Program-made: the position numbers and the translations under genes
Notes under the pieces: generated by a model
The model's input: the letters and a program-made list of their open reading frames with translations, nothing else
Database searches by the model: none
What the model was told of the DNA's origin: nothing
In this document: in pieces, positions 43,579 through 52,353 of the stretch
How the letters are laid out: the number at the start of each line of letters is the position of its first letter
How positions within the stretch are numbered: position 1 is the stretch's first letter
Origin: Streptomyces sp. NBC_00091
GTDB taxonomy: Bacteria; Actinomycetota; Actinomycetes; Streptomycetales; Streptomycetaceae
Length of the DNA stretch: 64,000 nucleotides
Assembly (NCBI RefSeq): GCF_026343185.1
Contig: NZ_JAPEMA010000001.1
Span: forward strand, 3,782,001-3,846,000
Direction: 5' to 3'

Positions 43579-44592
43579 TCAGCGGGCGTACAGCTCCGGC
43601 CGCGGCGCGAGGCGCACCTCGGTCCGTACGCCGCTGCGCGCGGCCGCGAGCCCCGCCTCCGAGACGGCGGCGGCCGCGTACCCGTCCCAGGCGTCGGGCC
43701 CCGCCACCCGCCCCCGCGCCGCCGCGGCCACCCAGCGCCGCACCTGGCGGTCGTAGGCGTCGGCGAAGCGCGTGATGTAGTCCTGGGTGATCTCCCCGCC
43801 CCACCGGCCGCCCGACTGGACGACCATCGCCCGCCCGTCGCCGATCCGGGCGCTGCCCGACTCGCCGACGGCCTCGCACTGCACCTGATAGCCGAAACCG
43901 CAGTTGGCGAAGATCTCCACGTCGACGATCGCCCCGCCCGAGGTCTCCAGCAGCACCAGCCGGGGGTCGCGCAGCCCCTCGGGGGCGGCCGAGGAGGGCG
44001 TGGGGGAAAGCACGGTCACCGCGGTGACCTCCTGCCCCAGCAGCCAGCGGGCCGCGTCCACCTCGTGCACCACGGAGTCGCTGATCAGCATGTCGCTGGT
44101 GAAGAAGGACGGCGAGGAGGCGTTGCGGTGGCGGCAGTGCAGGAAGAGCGGCCGGCCGATCCCGCCCGCGTCCAGCAGCTCCTTGAGCCGCTCGTACTCG
44201 GCGTCGAAACGCCGCATGAACCCCACCTGCACCAGACGCCGGCCGAGCCGGCGCTCCGCCTCCAGCACCCGCAAGGCTCCCTCCGGATCCGGGGTCAGCG
44301 GCTTCTCGCACAGCACCGGCAACTCCCGCTCCAGGGCCTGCAGAATCGCTTCCTCATGGGCCGGTCCGGGCGAGGCGATCAGTACCGCGTCCACCCCGGG
44401 CGCCGCCATCGCCGCCGCCGGATCCGTGTACGCGCCCGCCCCGTCCAGGGACGCCGCGACCTCCTTGACCCGGTCCCCGTCCGGATCGGCCACGGCCACC
44501 ACCCGCGCCCCGCCGACCGTGTCGCCGATCCGGCGGACGTGGTCGGCGCCCATCTTCCCGGTGCCGATGACGGCGATGCCCAGCGTGCTCAT
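43579..44592 (-). CDS. iolG: Gfo/Idh/MocA oxidoreductase, probable inositol 2-dehydrogenase
   Basis: 337-aa NAD(P)-dependent dehydrogenase. N-terminal Rossmann fold [18 protein letters not shown], the family motif CEKPLTPD (catalytic Lys), and the Idh-type [15 protein letters not shown] and [14 protein letters not shown] (catalytic Asp/His) blocks. Start ATG 44592 with GAGGAG 4 nt upstream. It lies 17 bp after a sugar-phosphate isomerase-like gene and is divergent from iolCBDA, so oxidation of myo-inositol or scyllo-inositol is likely. Exact isomer unknown. Confidence 0.87.
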   Translation of the reverse strand: MSTLGIAVIGTGKMGADHVRRIGDTVGGARVVAVADPDGDRVKEVAASLDGAGAYTDPAAAMAAPGVDAVLIASPGPAHEEAILQALERELPVLCEKPLTPDPEGALRVLEAERRLGRRLVQVGFMRRFDAEYERLKELLDAGGIGRPLFLHCRHRNASSPSFFTSDMLISDSVVHEVDAARWLLGQEVTAVTVLSPTPSSAAPEGLRDPRLVLLETSGGAIVDVEIFANCGFGYQVQCEAVGESGSARIGDGRAMVVQSGGRWGGEITQDYITRFADAYDRQVRRWVAAAARGRVAGPDAWDGYAAAAVSEAGLAAARSGVRTEVRLAPRPELYAR

Positions 44593-44609
44593 GTCTCTCC
44601 TCAGGGTGG

Positions 44610-45524
44610 TCAGCGGGCGCCGCAGGAGCGCAGGTAGGCGCGGGTGCGCCGGGCCACGGGCAGGGGCCGCTCGGGCGGGCACGGGTACATGTCCTGCTCC
44701 ACGATGGCGAACAGGTCCACCCCGAGCCGCTGCGCCGCCGCCAGTACGGGCTCCAGCGCGGGCACCCCCGACGGCGGCTCGCACATCACCCCGCGCGCCA
44801 CGGCCGGCCCGAAGGGCAGCTGCCGCTCCACCACTTCGGCGAGGATCCGCGGGTCCACCTGCTTGAGGTGGAGGTAGCCGATCCGCTCGCCGAAGGCCTC
44901 GATCGCCTCGACGCTGTCCCCGCCGCAGTACGCGTAGTGCCCGGTGTCCAGGCACAGGGAGACCAGCGCCGGGTCGGTGGCGTCCAGGAACCGGGCCACG
45001 TTCCGCGGGGTGTCGAGGTGGGTGTCCGCATGCGGGTGGACCACGATCCGCAGCCCGTACCGGTCCCGGACCTCCCGGCCCAGGCGCTCGGTCTGGGAGG
45101 CGAGTTCACGCCATTGACCGGGGGTCAGGACCGGGTCCTCCAGCATCCCGCCGGTCTTGTCGTCGCGCCAGAAGGAGGGGATGACCACCAGGTGCTCCGC
45201 CCCCATGTCCCGGGTCAGCGCGGCGATCCGCGACACGTGCGCCCAGGTCTGCTCCCAGACGGCGGGGCCGTGATGGAGTCCGGTGAAGACGGTGCCGGCG
45301 GACACCCGCAGACCCCGCTTCGCGGTCTCGTCGGCGAGCCGGGCCGCGTCGGTGGGCAGGTAGCCGTAGGGGCCGAGCTCGATCCACTCGTACCCGGCGT
45401 CCGCGACCTCGTCCAGGAACCGCTCCCAGGGGGTCTGCAGGGGATCCTCCGGGAACCAGACACCCCAGGAGTCCGGAGCCGAACCGACACGGATACGGGT
45501 CAACGCGGGTGGGGAGGAGGTCAT
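44610..45524 (-). CDS. Sugar phosphate isomerase/epimerase, inosose dehydratase/isomerase-like (IolE/IolI)
   Basis: 304-aa TIM-barrel (AP endonuclease 2-like) protein: [43 protein letters not shown] at the N-terminus, then [11 protein letters not shown] and [14 protein letters not shown] with metal-binding His/Asp/Glu, ending AIVEQDMYP. It should dehydrate 2-keto-myo-inositol or interconvert inososes. Start ATG 45524 (GGAGGAGG close upstream). Only 60 bp separate it from the divergent iolC, so the promoters of the two arms must overlap. IolE and IolI cannot be told apart reliably here. Confidence 0.85.
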   Translation of the reverse strand: MTSSPPALTRIRVGSAPDSWGVWFPEDPLQTPWERFLDEVADAGYEWIELGPYGYLPTDAARLADETAKRGLRVSAGTVFTGLHHGPAVWEQTWAHVSRIAALTRDMGAEHLVVIPSFWRDDKTGGMLEDPVLTPGQWRELASQTERLGREVRDRYGLRIVVHPHADTHLDTPRNVARFLDATDPALVSLCLDTGHYAYCGGDSVEAIEAFGERIGYLHLKQVDPRILAEVVERQLPFGPAVARGVMCEPPSGVPALEPVLAAAQRLGVDLFAIVEQDMYPCPPERPLPVARRTRAYLRSCGAR

Positions 45525-45584
45525 GACGGCCACCTTAGGGTGCGAGGTTCGAGGGGCAAGGGAGGACGAGTGGGAGGAGTGCCT

Positions 45585-46598
45585 GTGACGACGTGGGCCG
45601 GGCCGGCGGACGAGGCAGCGGAAGGGGCAGCGGAAAGGGGAGGGGAGGGGGAGGCCGCCTACGACCTGATCACGATGGGGCGGATCGGGGTGGATCTCTA
45701 CCCGCTCAAGACGGGTGTACCGCTCGCCGAAGCGGACACCTTCGGCAAGTTCCTCGGCGGCTCGCCGGCGAACGTCGCCGTCGCGGCCGCCCGGCTGGGG
45801 CGGCGCACGGCCGTGATCACCAGGACTGGGGCGGACCCCTTCGGGGCCTACCTGCGGGCCGAGCTGCGCGGCTTCGGCGTCGACGACCGCTGGGTGGGCG
45901 AGGTGGCCGAGTACCCGACGCCCGTCACCTTCTGCGAGATCTTCCCGCCGGACCACTTCCCGCTCTACTTCTACCGGCTCCCGAAGGCGCCCGACCTGGA
46001 GATCGGGCCGGACGAGGTCGACCGCGAAGCGGTGCGGGCGGCGCGGGTCTTCTGGATGACGGGTACGGGGCTGAGCGCGGAACCGAGCCGCGCAGCGACC
46101 CTGGCCGCGCTGGAGGCCCGCTCGAAGTCCGGCATCACGGTCTTCGACCTCGACTGGAGGCCGATGCTGTGGAACGGCCCGCCGGAGCCTTGGTACGAGC
46201 GGGCGCTCGGGCTGGCGACCGTGGCCGTCGGCAACACCGAGGAGTGTGCGGTCGCGACCGGGCGCAGCGAGCCGTACGAGGCCGCGCGGGCGCTGCTCGC
46301 GGCCGGGGTGGAGCTGGCGGTGGTCAAACGCGGGCCGCGGGGCGTGCTGGCCGTACACCGGGACGGGACGGCGGTGGAGGTGCCGCCGGTGCCGGTGGAG
46401 GTGGTGAACGGGCTGGGCGCCGGGGACGCCTTCGGGGGCGCGCTGTGCCACGGGCTGCTGGCCGGCTGGGAGCTGGAGCGGGTGCTGCGGTACGCGAACG
46501 CCGCCGGGGCGATCGTGGCTTCGCGGCTGGCGTGCTCGTCGGCGATGCCGTTCGCGGCCGAGGTGGAGGAGGTGCTGGGGCGTGCCGGTGGTGTCTGA
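45585..46598 (+). CDS. iolC: 5-dehydro-2-deoxygluconokinase (IolC, PfkB family)
   Basis: 337-aa ribokinase-fold kinase that phosphorylates 5-dehydro-2-deoxygluconate in inositol breakdown. Blocks: MGRIGVDLYP, GGSPANVAVAAARLGRRTAVITRTG (PfkB signature 1), and GLGAGDAFGGALCHGLLAG (signature 2, catalytic Asp about residue 281). Start GTG 45585 with GGAGG 7 nt upstream; a GTG two codons earlier is possible. The first 30 residues are low-complexity Ala/Glu/Gly. The stop overlaps the iolB start region by 17 bp. Confidence 0.92.
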   Translation: MTTWAGPADEAAEGAAERGGEGEAAYDLITMGRIGVDLYPLKTGVPLAEADTFGKFLGGSPANVAVAAARLGRRTAVITRTGADPFGAYLRAELRGFGVDDRWVGEVAEYPTPVTFCEIFPPDHFPLYFYRLPKAPDLEIGPDEVDREAVRAARVFWMTGTGLSAEPSRAATLAALEARSKSGITVFDLDWRPMLWNGPPEPWYERALGLATVAVGNTEECAVATGRSEPYEAARALLAAGVELAVVKRGPRGVLAVHRDGTAVEVPPVPVEVVNGLGAGDAFGGALCHGLLAGWELERVLRYANAAGAIVASRLACSSAMPFAAEVEEVLGRAGGV

Positions 46599-47625
46599 GA
46601 CGGGGATGGAGTACACCCGGCTGGTGGTGCTGGAGCTGTCGCCGGGGGAGGCGTACGCGCACACGTGCGGGGACGCGGAGTGGATCGTCCTCCCGCTGGC
46701 GGGCGGCTGCCGGGTCCGCTGCGCGGAACCTTTCCCCACCCCGCCCCTTCCCGAAACCGGGGCTCTGCCCCGGACCCCTTCGGGGGCTCCGCCCCCGGAC
46801 CCCCGCGCCTCAATCGCCGGTGGGGCTGATTCTCAGCCCGTCGGGCCCCTCCCAGCCCCGCCGGCGATTGAGGCGCGGGGTCCGGGGCGGAGCCCCGGGA
46901 GCGGACCGCAGGTTTTCGAACTGCGCGGCCGGACAGGGGTGTTCGCGGGGCCGACGGACTTCGCGTACCTGCCCCGGGACGGGCGCGCCGAGGTCACCTC
47001 GGCGGACGGCGGCCGCTTCGCCCTCGTCGGCGCGCGCTGCGAGCGTCGGCTCCCCGCCCGCTACGGCCCCGCCGCAGACGTCCCCGTCGAGCTGCGCGGC
47101 AGCGGCAACTGCTCCCGCCAGGTCAACAACTTCGCCGCCGCTGACGCCTTCACCGCGGACCGGCTCATCGCCGTCGAGGTGCTCACCCCCGGCGGGAACT
47201 GGTCCTCGTACCCGCCCCACAAGCACGACGAGCACCGCCCGGGCGAGGAGTCCCGCCTCGAGGAGATCTACTACTTCGAGATCGCCCCGCACGGCGCCAC
47301 CCCCGGCGTGGGCTACCAGCGCGTGACGCCCTCGCCCGGCGGGAAGACCGACATCCTCACCGAGGTGCGGACCGGCGACACCGTCCTCATCCCCGACGGC
47401 TGGCACGGCCCCTCCATCGCCGCGCCCGGCCACGACATGTACTACCTGAACGTGATGGCCGGACCGGACGCCACCCGCGAGTGGCTGATCCGGGACCACC
47501 CCGACCACGCCTGGATCCGCGCCGCGTGGGCGGGGCAGGAGGTCGATCCCCGGCTGCCGCTGAACCGGGGCGGCGAGTCCCGGCCCGAAGCCCTGTCCGA
47601 AGCCCGACCCGAGGAGACCCCGTGA
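46582..47625 (+). CDS. iolB: 5-deoxy-glucuronate isomerase (IolB) with an internal repeat-derived insert
   Basis: 347-aa cupin-fold isomerase of inositol catabolism. Conserved parts: LSPGEAYAHTCGDAEWIVLPLAGGCRVRC, then VFELRGRTGVFAGPTDFAYLPRD, GNCSRQVNNFAAADAF, the metal-site block SSYPPHKHDE and EEIYYFEI, and GWHGPSIAAPGHDMYYLNVM. Between RC and VFELRG about 60 extra residues (roughly 49-108) are encoded by an inverted pair of dispersed repeats; the reading frame stays open. The N-terminus appears about 25 residues shorter than I expect for IolB. GTG 46582 is the earliest start; GTG 46588, GTG 46591 or ATG 46606 are alternatives. The stop overlaps iolD (GTGA). Confidence 0.88.
   Translation: MPVVSETGMEYTRLVVLELSPGEAYAHTCGDAEWIVLPLAGGCRVRCAEPFPTPPLPETGALPRTPSGAPPPDPRASIAGGADSQPVGPLPAPPAIEARGPGRSPGSGPQVFELRGRTGVFAGPTDFAYLPRDGRAEVTSADGGRFALVGARCERRLPARYGPAADVPVELRGSGNCSRQVNNFAAADAFTADRLIAVEVLTPGGNWSSYPPHKHDEHRPGEESRLEEIYYFEIAPHGATPGVGYQRVTPSPGGKTDILTEVRTGDTVLIPDGWHGPSIAAPGHDMYYLNVMAGPDATREWLIRDHPDHAWIRAAWAGQEVDPRLPLNRGGESRPEALSEARPEETP
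46727..46908. repeat. Inverted pair of dispersed GC-rich repeats inside iolB
   Basis: CCCCGCGCCTCAATCGCCGG (46801-46820) is exactly inverted at 46861-46880, and the sequences outward of both arms also match (GGGGCTCCGCCCC then GGA). The left part carries a further block (46730-46758) nearly identical to one in the carboxylase alpha gene. The whole ~182 bp is in frame with iolB. Confidence 0.85.
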
Positions 47626-49508
47626 CGGCGCCGCGCAGCGTCCGGCTCACCACCGCCCAGGCGCTCGTACGGTTCCTGAGCCGCCAGTACGCCGAACGCG
47701 ACGGCCACCGGCACCGGCTGATCGCCGCCACCTGGGGGATCTTCGGGCACGGGAACGTCGCCGGGATCGGGCAGGCCCTGCTGGAGAGCGGTCCGCGGGC
47801 CATGCCCTTCCTCCAGGGGCGCAACGAGCAGGCCATGGTGCACGCCGCCGTCGGGTACGCCCGCCAGCGCGGGCGGCTGTCGGCGCACGCCGTGACCACC
47901 TCCATCGGGCCCGGCGCGACCAACCTCGTCACCGGGGCCGCCCTCGCCACCGTCAACCGGATCCCGGTGCTCCTGCTGCCCGGGGACACCTTCGCCACCC
48001 GGCCCGCCGATCCGGTGCTCCAGCAGCTGGAAGTCCCCTACGCGGGCGACGTCTCCGTCAACGACACCCTGCGGCCCGTCTCCCGGTACTTCGACCGGAT
48101 CACCCGCCCCGAGGCCCTGGTCCCGGCCGCCCTCCAGGCGATGCGGGTGCTCACCGACCCGGTGCAGACCGGCGCGGTCACCCTCGCGCTCCCGCAGGAC
48201 GTGCAGGCGCAGGCGTACGACTGGCCGGAGGAGTTCTTCGCCGAGCGGGTGTGGGCCGTACGCCGCCCCCGCCCCGACCGCCGGGAGCTGGCGGAGGCCG
48301 CCGGGCTGGTACGGGACTGCGCGCGCCCCCTGATCGTCGCCGGCGGCGGCATCCGGCACAGCGCCGCCCAGGCCGCCCTCGCGGCCTTCGCGGAGGCCAC
48401 CGGGATCCCGGTCGCCTCCACCCAGGCGGGCAAGGGCGTCCTGCCGCACGACCACCCCGCCGACGTGGGCGGGGTCGGCCACACGGGGACGGCCACCGCC
48501 GACGCGCTGGCCCGGGAGGCCGACCTGGTCATCGCCGCCGGGACCCGGCTCACCGACTTCACCACCGCCTCCGCGACCCTGTTCCAGAACCGGTCCGTCC
48601 GCTTCATCGGCCTCAACCTCGACCCCTACGACGCCCACAAGCTCGCCGCCCACCCCCTGGTCGCCGACGCGCGCGAGGGGCTCACGGAACTCCGGGAAGC
48701 GGTCGGCGGGTACCGGGTGGACCCCGCGTACGAGGCGGCGTACACGTCCGCGAAGGCGGACTGGGAGACCCGCGTCGACGCGGCCTACGCCACCCCGCAG
48801 GAGGACGCCGAGCCCACCCAGGCCCAAGTCCTCGGGCTCCTCGACGGCCTCGTCGACGGCGACGACATCCTGATCAACGCCGCCGGCTCCCTCCCCGGCG
48901 ACCTGCACAAGCTGTGGCGCGCCCGCTCCGCCGACCAGTACCACGTCGAGTACGGCTACTCCTGCATGGGCTACGAGATCCCCGCCGCGATCGGCACCGC
49001 CCTGGCCGCCCCCGGCCGACCGGTGTGGGCGCTCGTCGGCGACGGGACGTACCTGATGAACCCCACCGAAATCGTCACCGCCGTCCAGGAGGGAATCCCG
49101 GTCAAGGTGGTGATCCTCGACAACCACGGCTACGCCTCCATCGGCGGCCTGTCCGGGACGGTCGGCGGCGAGGGCTTCGGCACGGCGTACCGTTTCCGGG
49201 GGAAGGACGGTGCGTACGGCGGCCCGCCCCTGCCGGTGGACCTCGCGGCCAACGCGGCCTCCCTCGGGATGGCCGTGATCCGCACCCGCACCATCGGTGA
49301 CCTGCGAAAAGCCCTGGCCGAAGCCCGTCAGGCGGACCGGCCCACATGTGTCTACGCGCAGACCCGAACACCCGACACTGTGTCGGGCCCGCCCCCGGCA
49401 CAGGCGTGGTGGGATGTTCCTGTGGCCGAGACCGCGACCCGTGCGTCGGCGGCCCTGGCCCGTGAAGAGTACGACCGGCAAGCCGCGCAGCGACGTCGCC
49501 ATCTGTGA
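47622..49508 (+). CDS. iolD: 3D-(3,5/4)-trihydroxycyclohexane-1,2-dione acylhydrolase (IolD)
   Basis: 628-aa ThDP enzyme that hydrolyses the C-C bond of the inositol-derived diketone to give 5-deoxyglucuronate. N-terminal PYR domain with ATWGIFGHGNVAGIGQAL and PFLQGRNEQAMVHAAVGYA (ThDP-activating Glu about residue 69); central GGIRHSAAQAAL domain; C-terminal PP domain with LVGDGTYLMNPTEIVTAVQEGIPVKVVILDNHGYASI. GTG start overlaps the iolB stop by 4 bp, with GAGGAG just upstream. Confidence 0.93.
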   Translation: MTAPRSVRLTTAQALVRFLSRQYAERDGHRHRLIAATWGIFGHGNVAGIGQALLESGPRAMPFLQGRNEQAMVHAAVGYARQRGRLSAHAVTTSIGPGATNLVTGAALATVNRIPVLLLPGDTFATRPADPVLQQLEVPYAGDVSVNDTLRPVSRYFDRITRPEALVPAALQAMRVLTDPVQTGAVTLALPQDVQAQAYDWPEEFFAERVWAVRRPRPDRRELAEAAGLVRDCARPLIVAGGGIRHSAAQAALAAFAEATGIPVASTQAGKGVLPHDHPADVGGVGHTGTATADALAREADLVIAAGTRLTDFTTASATLFQNRSVRFIGLNLDPYDAHKLAAHPLVADAREGLTELREAVGGYRVDPAYEAAYTSAKADWETRVDAAYATPQEDAEPTQAQVLGLLDGLVDGDDILINAAGSLPGDLHKLWRARSADQYHVEYGYSCMGYEIPAAIGTALAAPGRPVWALVGDGTYLMNPTEIVTAVQEGIPVKVVILDNHGYASIGGLSGTVGGEGFGTAYRFRGKDGAYGGPPLPVDLAANAASLGMAVIRTRTIGDLRKALAEARQADRPTCVYAQTRTPDTVSGPPPAQAWWDVPVAETATRASAALAREEYDRQAAQRRRHL

Positions 49509-49520
49509 AGGAGCAGCACA

Positions 49521-51020
49521 ATGAAGACCGTCAACCACTGGATCGGTGGCAAGACCGTCGAGGGCGCGTCGGGCAACTACGGCCCGGTCACCGACCCGGC
49601 CACCGGCGAGGTCACCACCCAGGTCGCCCTCGCGTCGGCCGAGGAGGTCGACGCGGCCGTCAAGGTCGCCCAGGAGGCCTTCCTCTCCTGGGGGCAGTCC
49701 TCGCTGGCCGCCCGCACCAAGGTGCTCTTCGCCTACCGCGCCCTGCTGGACGCCAACCGCGACGCCATCGCCGAGCTGATCGTCGCCGAGCACGGCAAGG
49801 TGCACTCCGACGCGCTGGGCGAGGTCGCGCGCGGCCTGGAGATCGTCGAGCTGGCCTGCGGGATCACCACCCAGCTCAAGGGCGAGCTGTCCACCTCCGT
49901 CTCCAACCGGGTGGACGTCTCCTCGATCCGCCAGCCGCTCGGCGTGGTCGCCGGCATCACCCCCTTCAACTTCCCGGCGATGGTCCCGATGTGGATGTTC
50001 CCGCTGGCCGTGGCCTGCGGAAACACCTTCATCCTCAAGCCGAGCGAGAAGGACCCGTCGGCCGCCAACAAGCTGGCCGAGCTGATGACCGAGGCCGGCC
50101 TGCCGGCGGGCGTCCTCAACGTCGTCCACGGCGACAAGGTGGCCGTCGACGCGCTCCTCGCGCACCCCGGCATCTCCGCCGTCTCCTTCGTCGGCTCCAC
50201 CCCGATCGCCCGCCACATCCACACCACCGCCTCCGCCAACGGCAAGCGCGTCCAGGCGCTGGGCGGAGCCAAGAACCACATGCTGGTGCTCCCCGACGCC
50301 GACCTGGACGCCGCCGCCGACGCGGCCGTCTCCGCCGCCTACGGCTCGGCGGGCGAGCGCTGCATGGCCATCTCGGCGGTCGTCGCGGTCGGCTCCATCG
50401 CCGACGAGCTGGTCGAGAAGATCCGCGAGCGCGCCGAGAAGATCAAGATCGGCCCCGGCAACGACCCGAACTCCGAGATGGGCCCGCTGATCACCGCCGC
50501 CCACCGCGACAAGGTCGCCTCGTACGTCAAGGGCGCGGCGGCCCAGGGCGCCGACGTGGTCCTGGACGGCACCGGCTACACGGTCGAGGGCAACGAGAAC
50601 GGCCACTGGATCGGCCTCTCGCTCCTCGACAACGTCAGGACCGACTCCGACGCCTACCGCGACGAGATCTTCGGCCCGGTGCTGTGCGTGCTGCGCACCG
50701 AGACCTACGAGGAGGGCGTGGCCCTCATCAACGCCTCGCCCTTCGGCAACGGCACCGCGATCTTCACCCGCGACGGCGGCGCCGCCCGCCGCTTCCAGCT
50801 GGAGATCCAGGCGGGCATGGTCGGCGTCAACGTGCCGATCCCCGTGCCGGTGGGCTACCACTCCTTCGGTGGCTGGAAGGACTCGCTCTTCGGCGACCAT
50901 CACATCTACGGCAACGACGGCATCCACTTCTACACGCGCGGCAAGGTCGTCACCACCCGCTGGCCCGACCCCGCCGACGCCCCGGCCGGCGTGGACCTCG
51001 GGTTCCCCCGCAACCACTGA
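49521..51020 (+). CDS. mmsA: Methylmalonate-semialdehyde dehydrogenase (CoA-acylating; IolA/MmsA)
   Basis: 499-aa aldehyde dehydrogenase that turns malonic or methylmalonic semialdehyde into acetyl- or propionyl-CoA, the last step of inositol (and valine) breakdown. N-terminal NHWIGGKTVEG, cofactor site FNFPAMVPMWMFPLA and FVGSTPIARHI, active Cys about residue 281 in GSAGERCMA, and the MmsA-type GVNVPIPVPVGYHSFGGWK ending block. It follows iolD by 12 bp with AGGAGC upstream, completing the order iolC-B-D-A. Confidence 0.95.
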   Translation: MKTVNHWIGGKTVEGASGNYGPVTDPATGEVTTQVALASAEEVDAAVKVAQEAFLSWGQSSLAARTKVLFAYRALLDANRDAIAELIVAEHGKVHSDALGEVARGLEIVELACGITTQLKGELSTSVSNRVDVSSIRQPLGVVAGITPFNFPAMVPMWMFPLAVACGNTFILKPSEKDPSAANKLAELMTEAGLPAGVLNVVHGDKVAVDALLAHPGISAVSFVGSTPIARHIHTTASANGKRVQALGGAKNHMLVLPDADLDAAADAAVSAAYGSAGERCMAISAVVAVGSIADELVEKIRERAEKIKIGPGNDPNSEMGPLITAAHRDKVASYVKGAAAQGADVVLDGTGYTVEGNENGHWIGLSLLDNVRTDSDAYRDEIFGPVLCVLRTETYEEGVALINASPFGNGTAIFTRDGGAARRFQLEIQAGMVGVNVPIPVPVGYHSFGGWKDSLFGDHHIYGNDGIHFYTRGKVVTTRWPDPADAPAGVDLGFPRNH

Positions 51021-51050
51021 CGCCTGACGCCCCCCCCGGCGCCCCGCACC

Positions 51051-51090
51051 GCAGAACCCCCGGCCAACCCTCACCGGCCGGGGGTTCTGC
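51051..51090. terminator. Bidirectional terminator after the iol operon
   Basis: 15-bp perfect stem (51051-51065 with 51076-51090) with a 10-nt loop between mmsA and the convergent hydrolase gene. Confidence 0.85.
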
Positions 51091-51103
51091 CGTCCGCCCG
51101 GGG

Positions 51104-52288
51104 TTACAGGAGCGACCAGACGTCCGTCGCCGCCGTCGTGGACCAGACCGCGTCTCCGTGGCCGTAGCCGGGGACGGTGGTGAAGCGGACGCGGTCGTTG
51201 CCCGCCTCCCGGATCAGGGCGGCGCCGTGCGGTTCGTCACCGCGGCCCAGTTCGGTGTTGACCCACACCACCTCGCAGCGGATCCGGTCCCAGGCGATCT
51301 CGTACGCCTTGCCGTCGCCCGCCCAGACCGCCGCGAGGTCCCGCATCAGGGCCGTCGGGACCAGCCCGCTGCCGAGCGCGGAGGTGGCCGCGTGCCAGGT
51401 GGCGAGCGGGGTGCGGGTCAGGGCGAAGCGGTCCTCGGCCGGGGTGGCGCCGAAGGTGTACTCGCCCGCGCTGTGGCCCTGGCGGTAGATCCAGTTCACC
51501 GGGCCCGGGAGGGCGGCGGTGCGGATCAGCGCGAAGTGGGCCAGGCCGGCGTGGGTGAAGCGCAGCGACGGGTCCGGCGGCCAGGGGACGGGGGAGGTGC
51601 CGGACGGGTCCGCGACCGCCTTCGCGATCAGTGCGGCCAGCCCCGGGTCGGCCGCGTGGACGCCCCGCGCGAGCTGCTCCTCGTACACCTCCCGGGTCTC
51701 GGCCGCCCGCTCGGCCAGCTCCCCGGTGTACGGGCCGGCCGTGTCCAGCACGAGCACCCGGCGCAGCCGCTCCGAGGAGTCGTGCGAGGCCGCGTCGAGG
51801 GCCAGGGCGGCCCCGGCCGAGTGGCCCGCGTACTCGTACGGCAGGCCCAGTACGGAGTCCAGCGCGGCCACCACCCCCGCCAGGTCGCGGCGGTGCGCGG
51901 CGAGCCCCAGGTCGGCGGGGAGCCGGCCGGCCCCGGCGGCGGCGTCCTCGCGCGGGGTGACCCCGACCACCAGCAGGCCCTGGCGGCGCAGGTGGTGGGC
52001 CAGGTTCTGCCCGCCGGGCGTGAAGAAGTCCGCCGCGAAGTTCAGGCCACCGCCGGGCAGGAGGTACGCGATCCCGTGCGGGGGCCGCACCGTGTCCGCG
52101 ACCACGTCCACCGTGACGGGGGCCGGGCCGCCGTCGTCCACCGGGAGGGTGAGGCGTATCCAGCCGTCACCGGGCAGGTAGGCGGCGGTGCCGGTGCCCA
52201 GGGCGCGCTCGATGCGGGTCAGCAGGCCCACGCCCCTGGCGGGCGCGGCGGGCGCACCGGGCCCGGGCTCGCTGTGCTCTCGTACCAT
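51104..52288 (-). CDS. Alpha/beta hydrolase
   Basis: 394-aa hydrolase without signal peptide. Oxyanion/strand block GIAYLLPGGGLNFAADFF, nucleophile serine in EYAGHSAGAALALDA (about residue 157) and C-terminal catalytic His in TVPGYGHGDAVWS. It resembles large actinobacterial alpha/beta hydrolases of unknown substrate. Convergent with the iol operon across a shared terminator, so there is no reason to tie it to inositol use. Confidence 0.83.
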   Translation of the reverse strand: MVREHSEPGPGAPAAPARGVGLLTRIERALGTGTAAYLPGDGWIRLTLPVDDGGPAPVTVDVVADTVRPPHGIAYLLPGGGLNFAADFFTPGGQNLAHHLRRQGLLVVGVTPREDAAAGAGRLPADLGLAAHRRDLAGVVAALDSVLGLPYEYAGHSAGAALALDAASHDSSERLRRVLVLDTAGPYTGELAERAAETREVYEEQLARGVHAADPGLAALIAKAVADPSGTSPVPWPPDPSLRFTHAGLAHFALIRTAALPGPVNWIYRQGHSAGEYTFGATPAEDRFALTRTPLATWHAATSALGSGLVPTALMRDLAAVWAGDGKAYEIAWDRIRCEVVWVNTELGRGDEPHGAALIREAGNDRVRFTTVPGYGHGDAVWSTTAATDVWSLL

Positions 52289-52353
52289 CCGTCATGCCTC
52301 CCCGTCACAGGTGATGGCCGAATGCCGTCACCCCCCGGGGACACCTTCGCCGG

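Noticed and set aside
43985..44015. GTGGGGGAAAG stretch in the iolG-like gene as a repeat
   Set aside because: The encoded [21 protein letters not shown] matches what I expect of the family, so it is probably native sequence.
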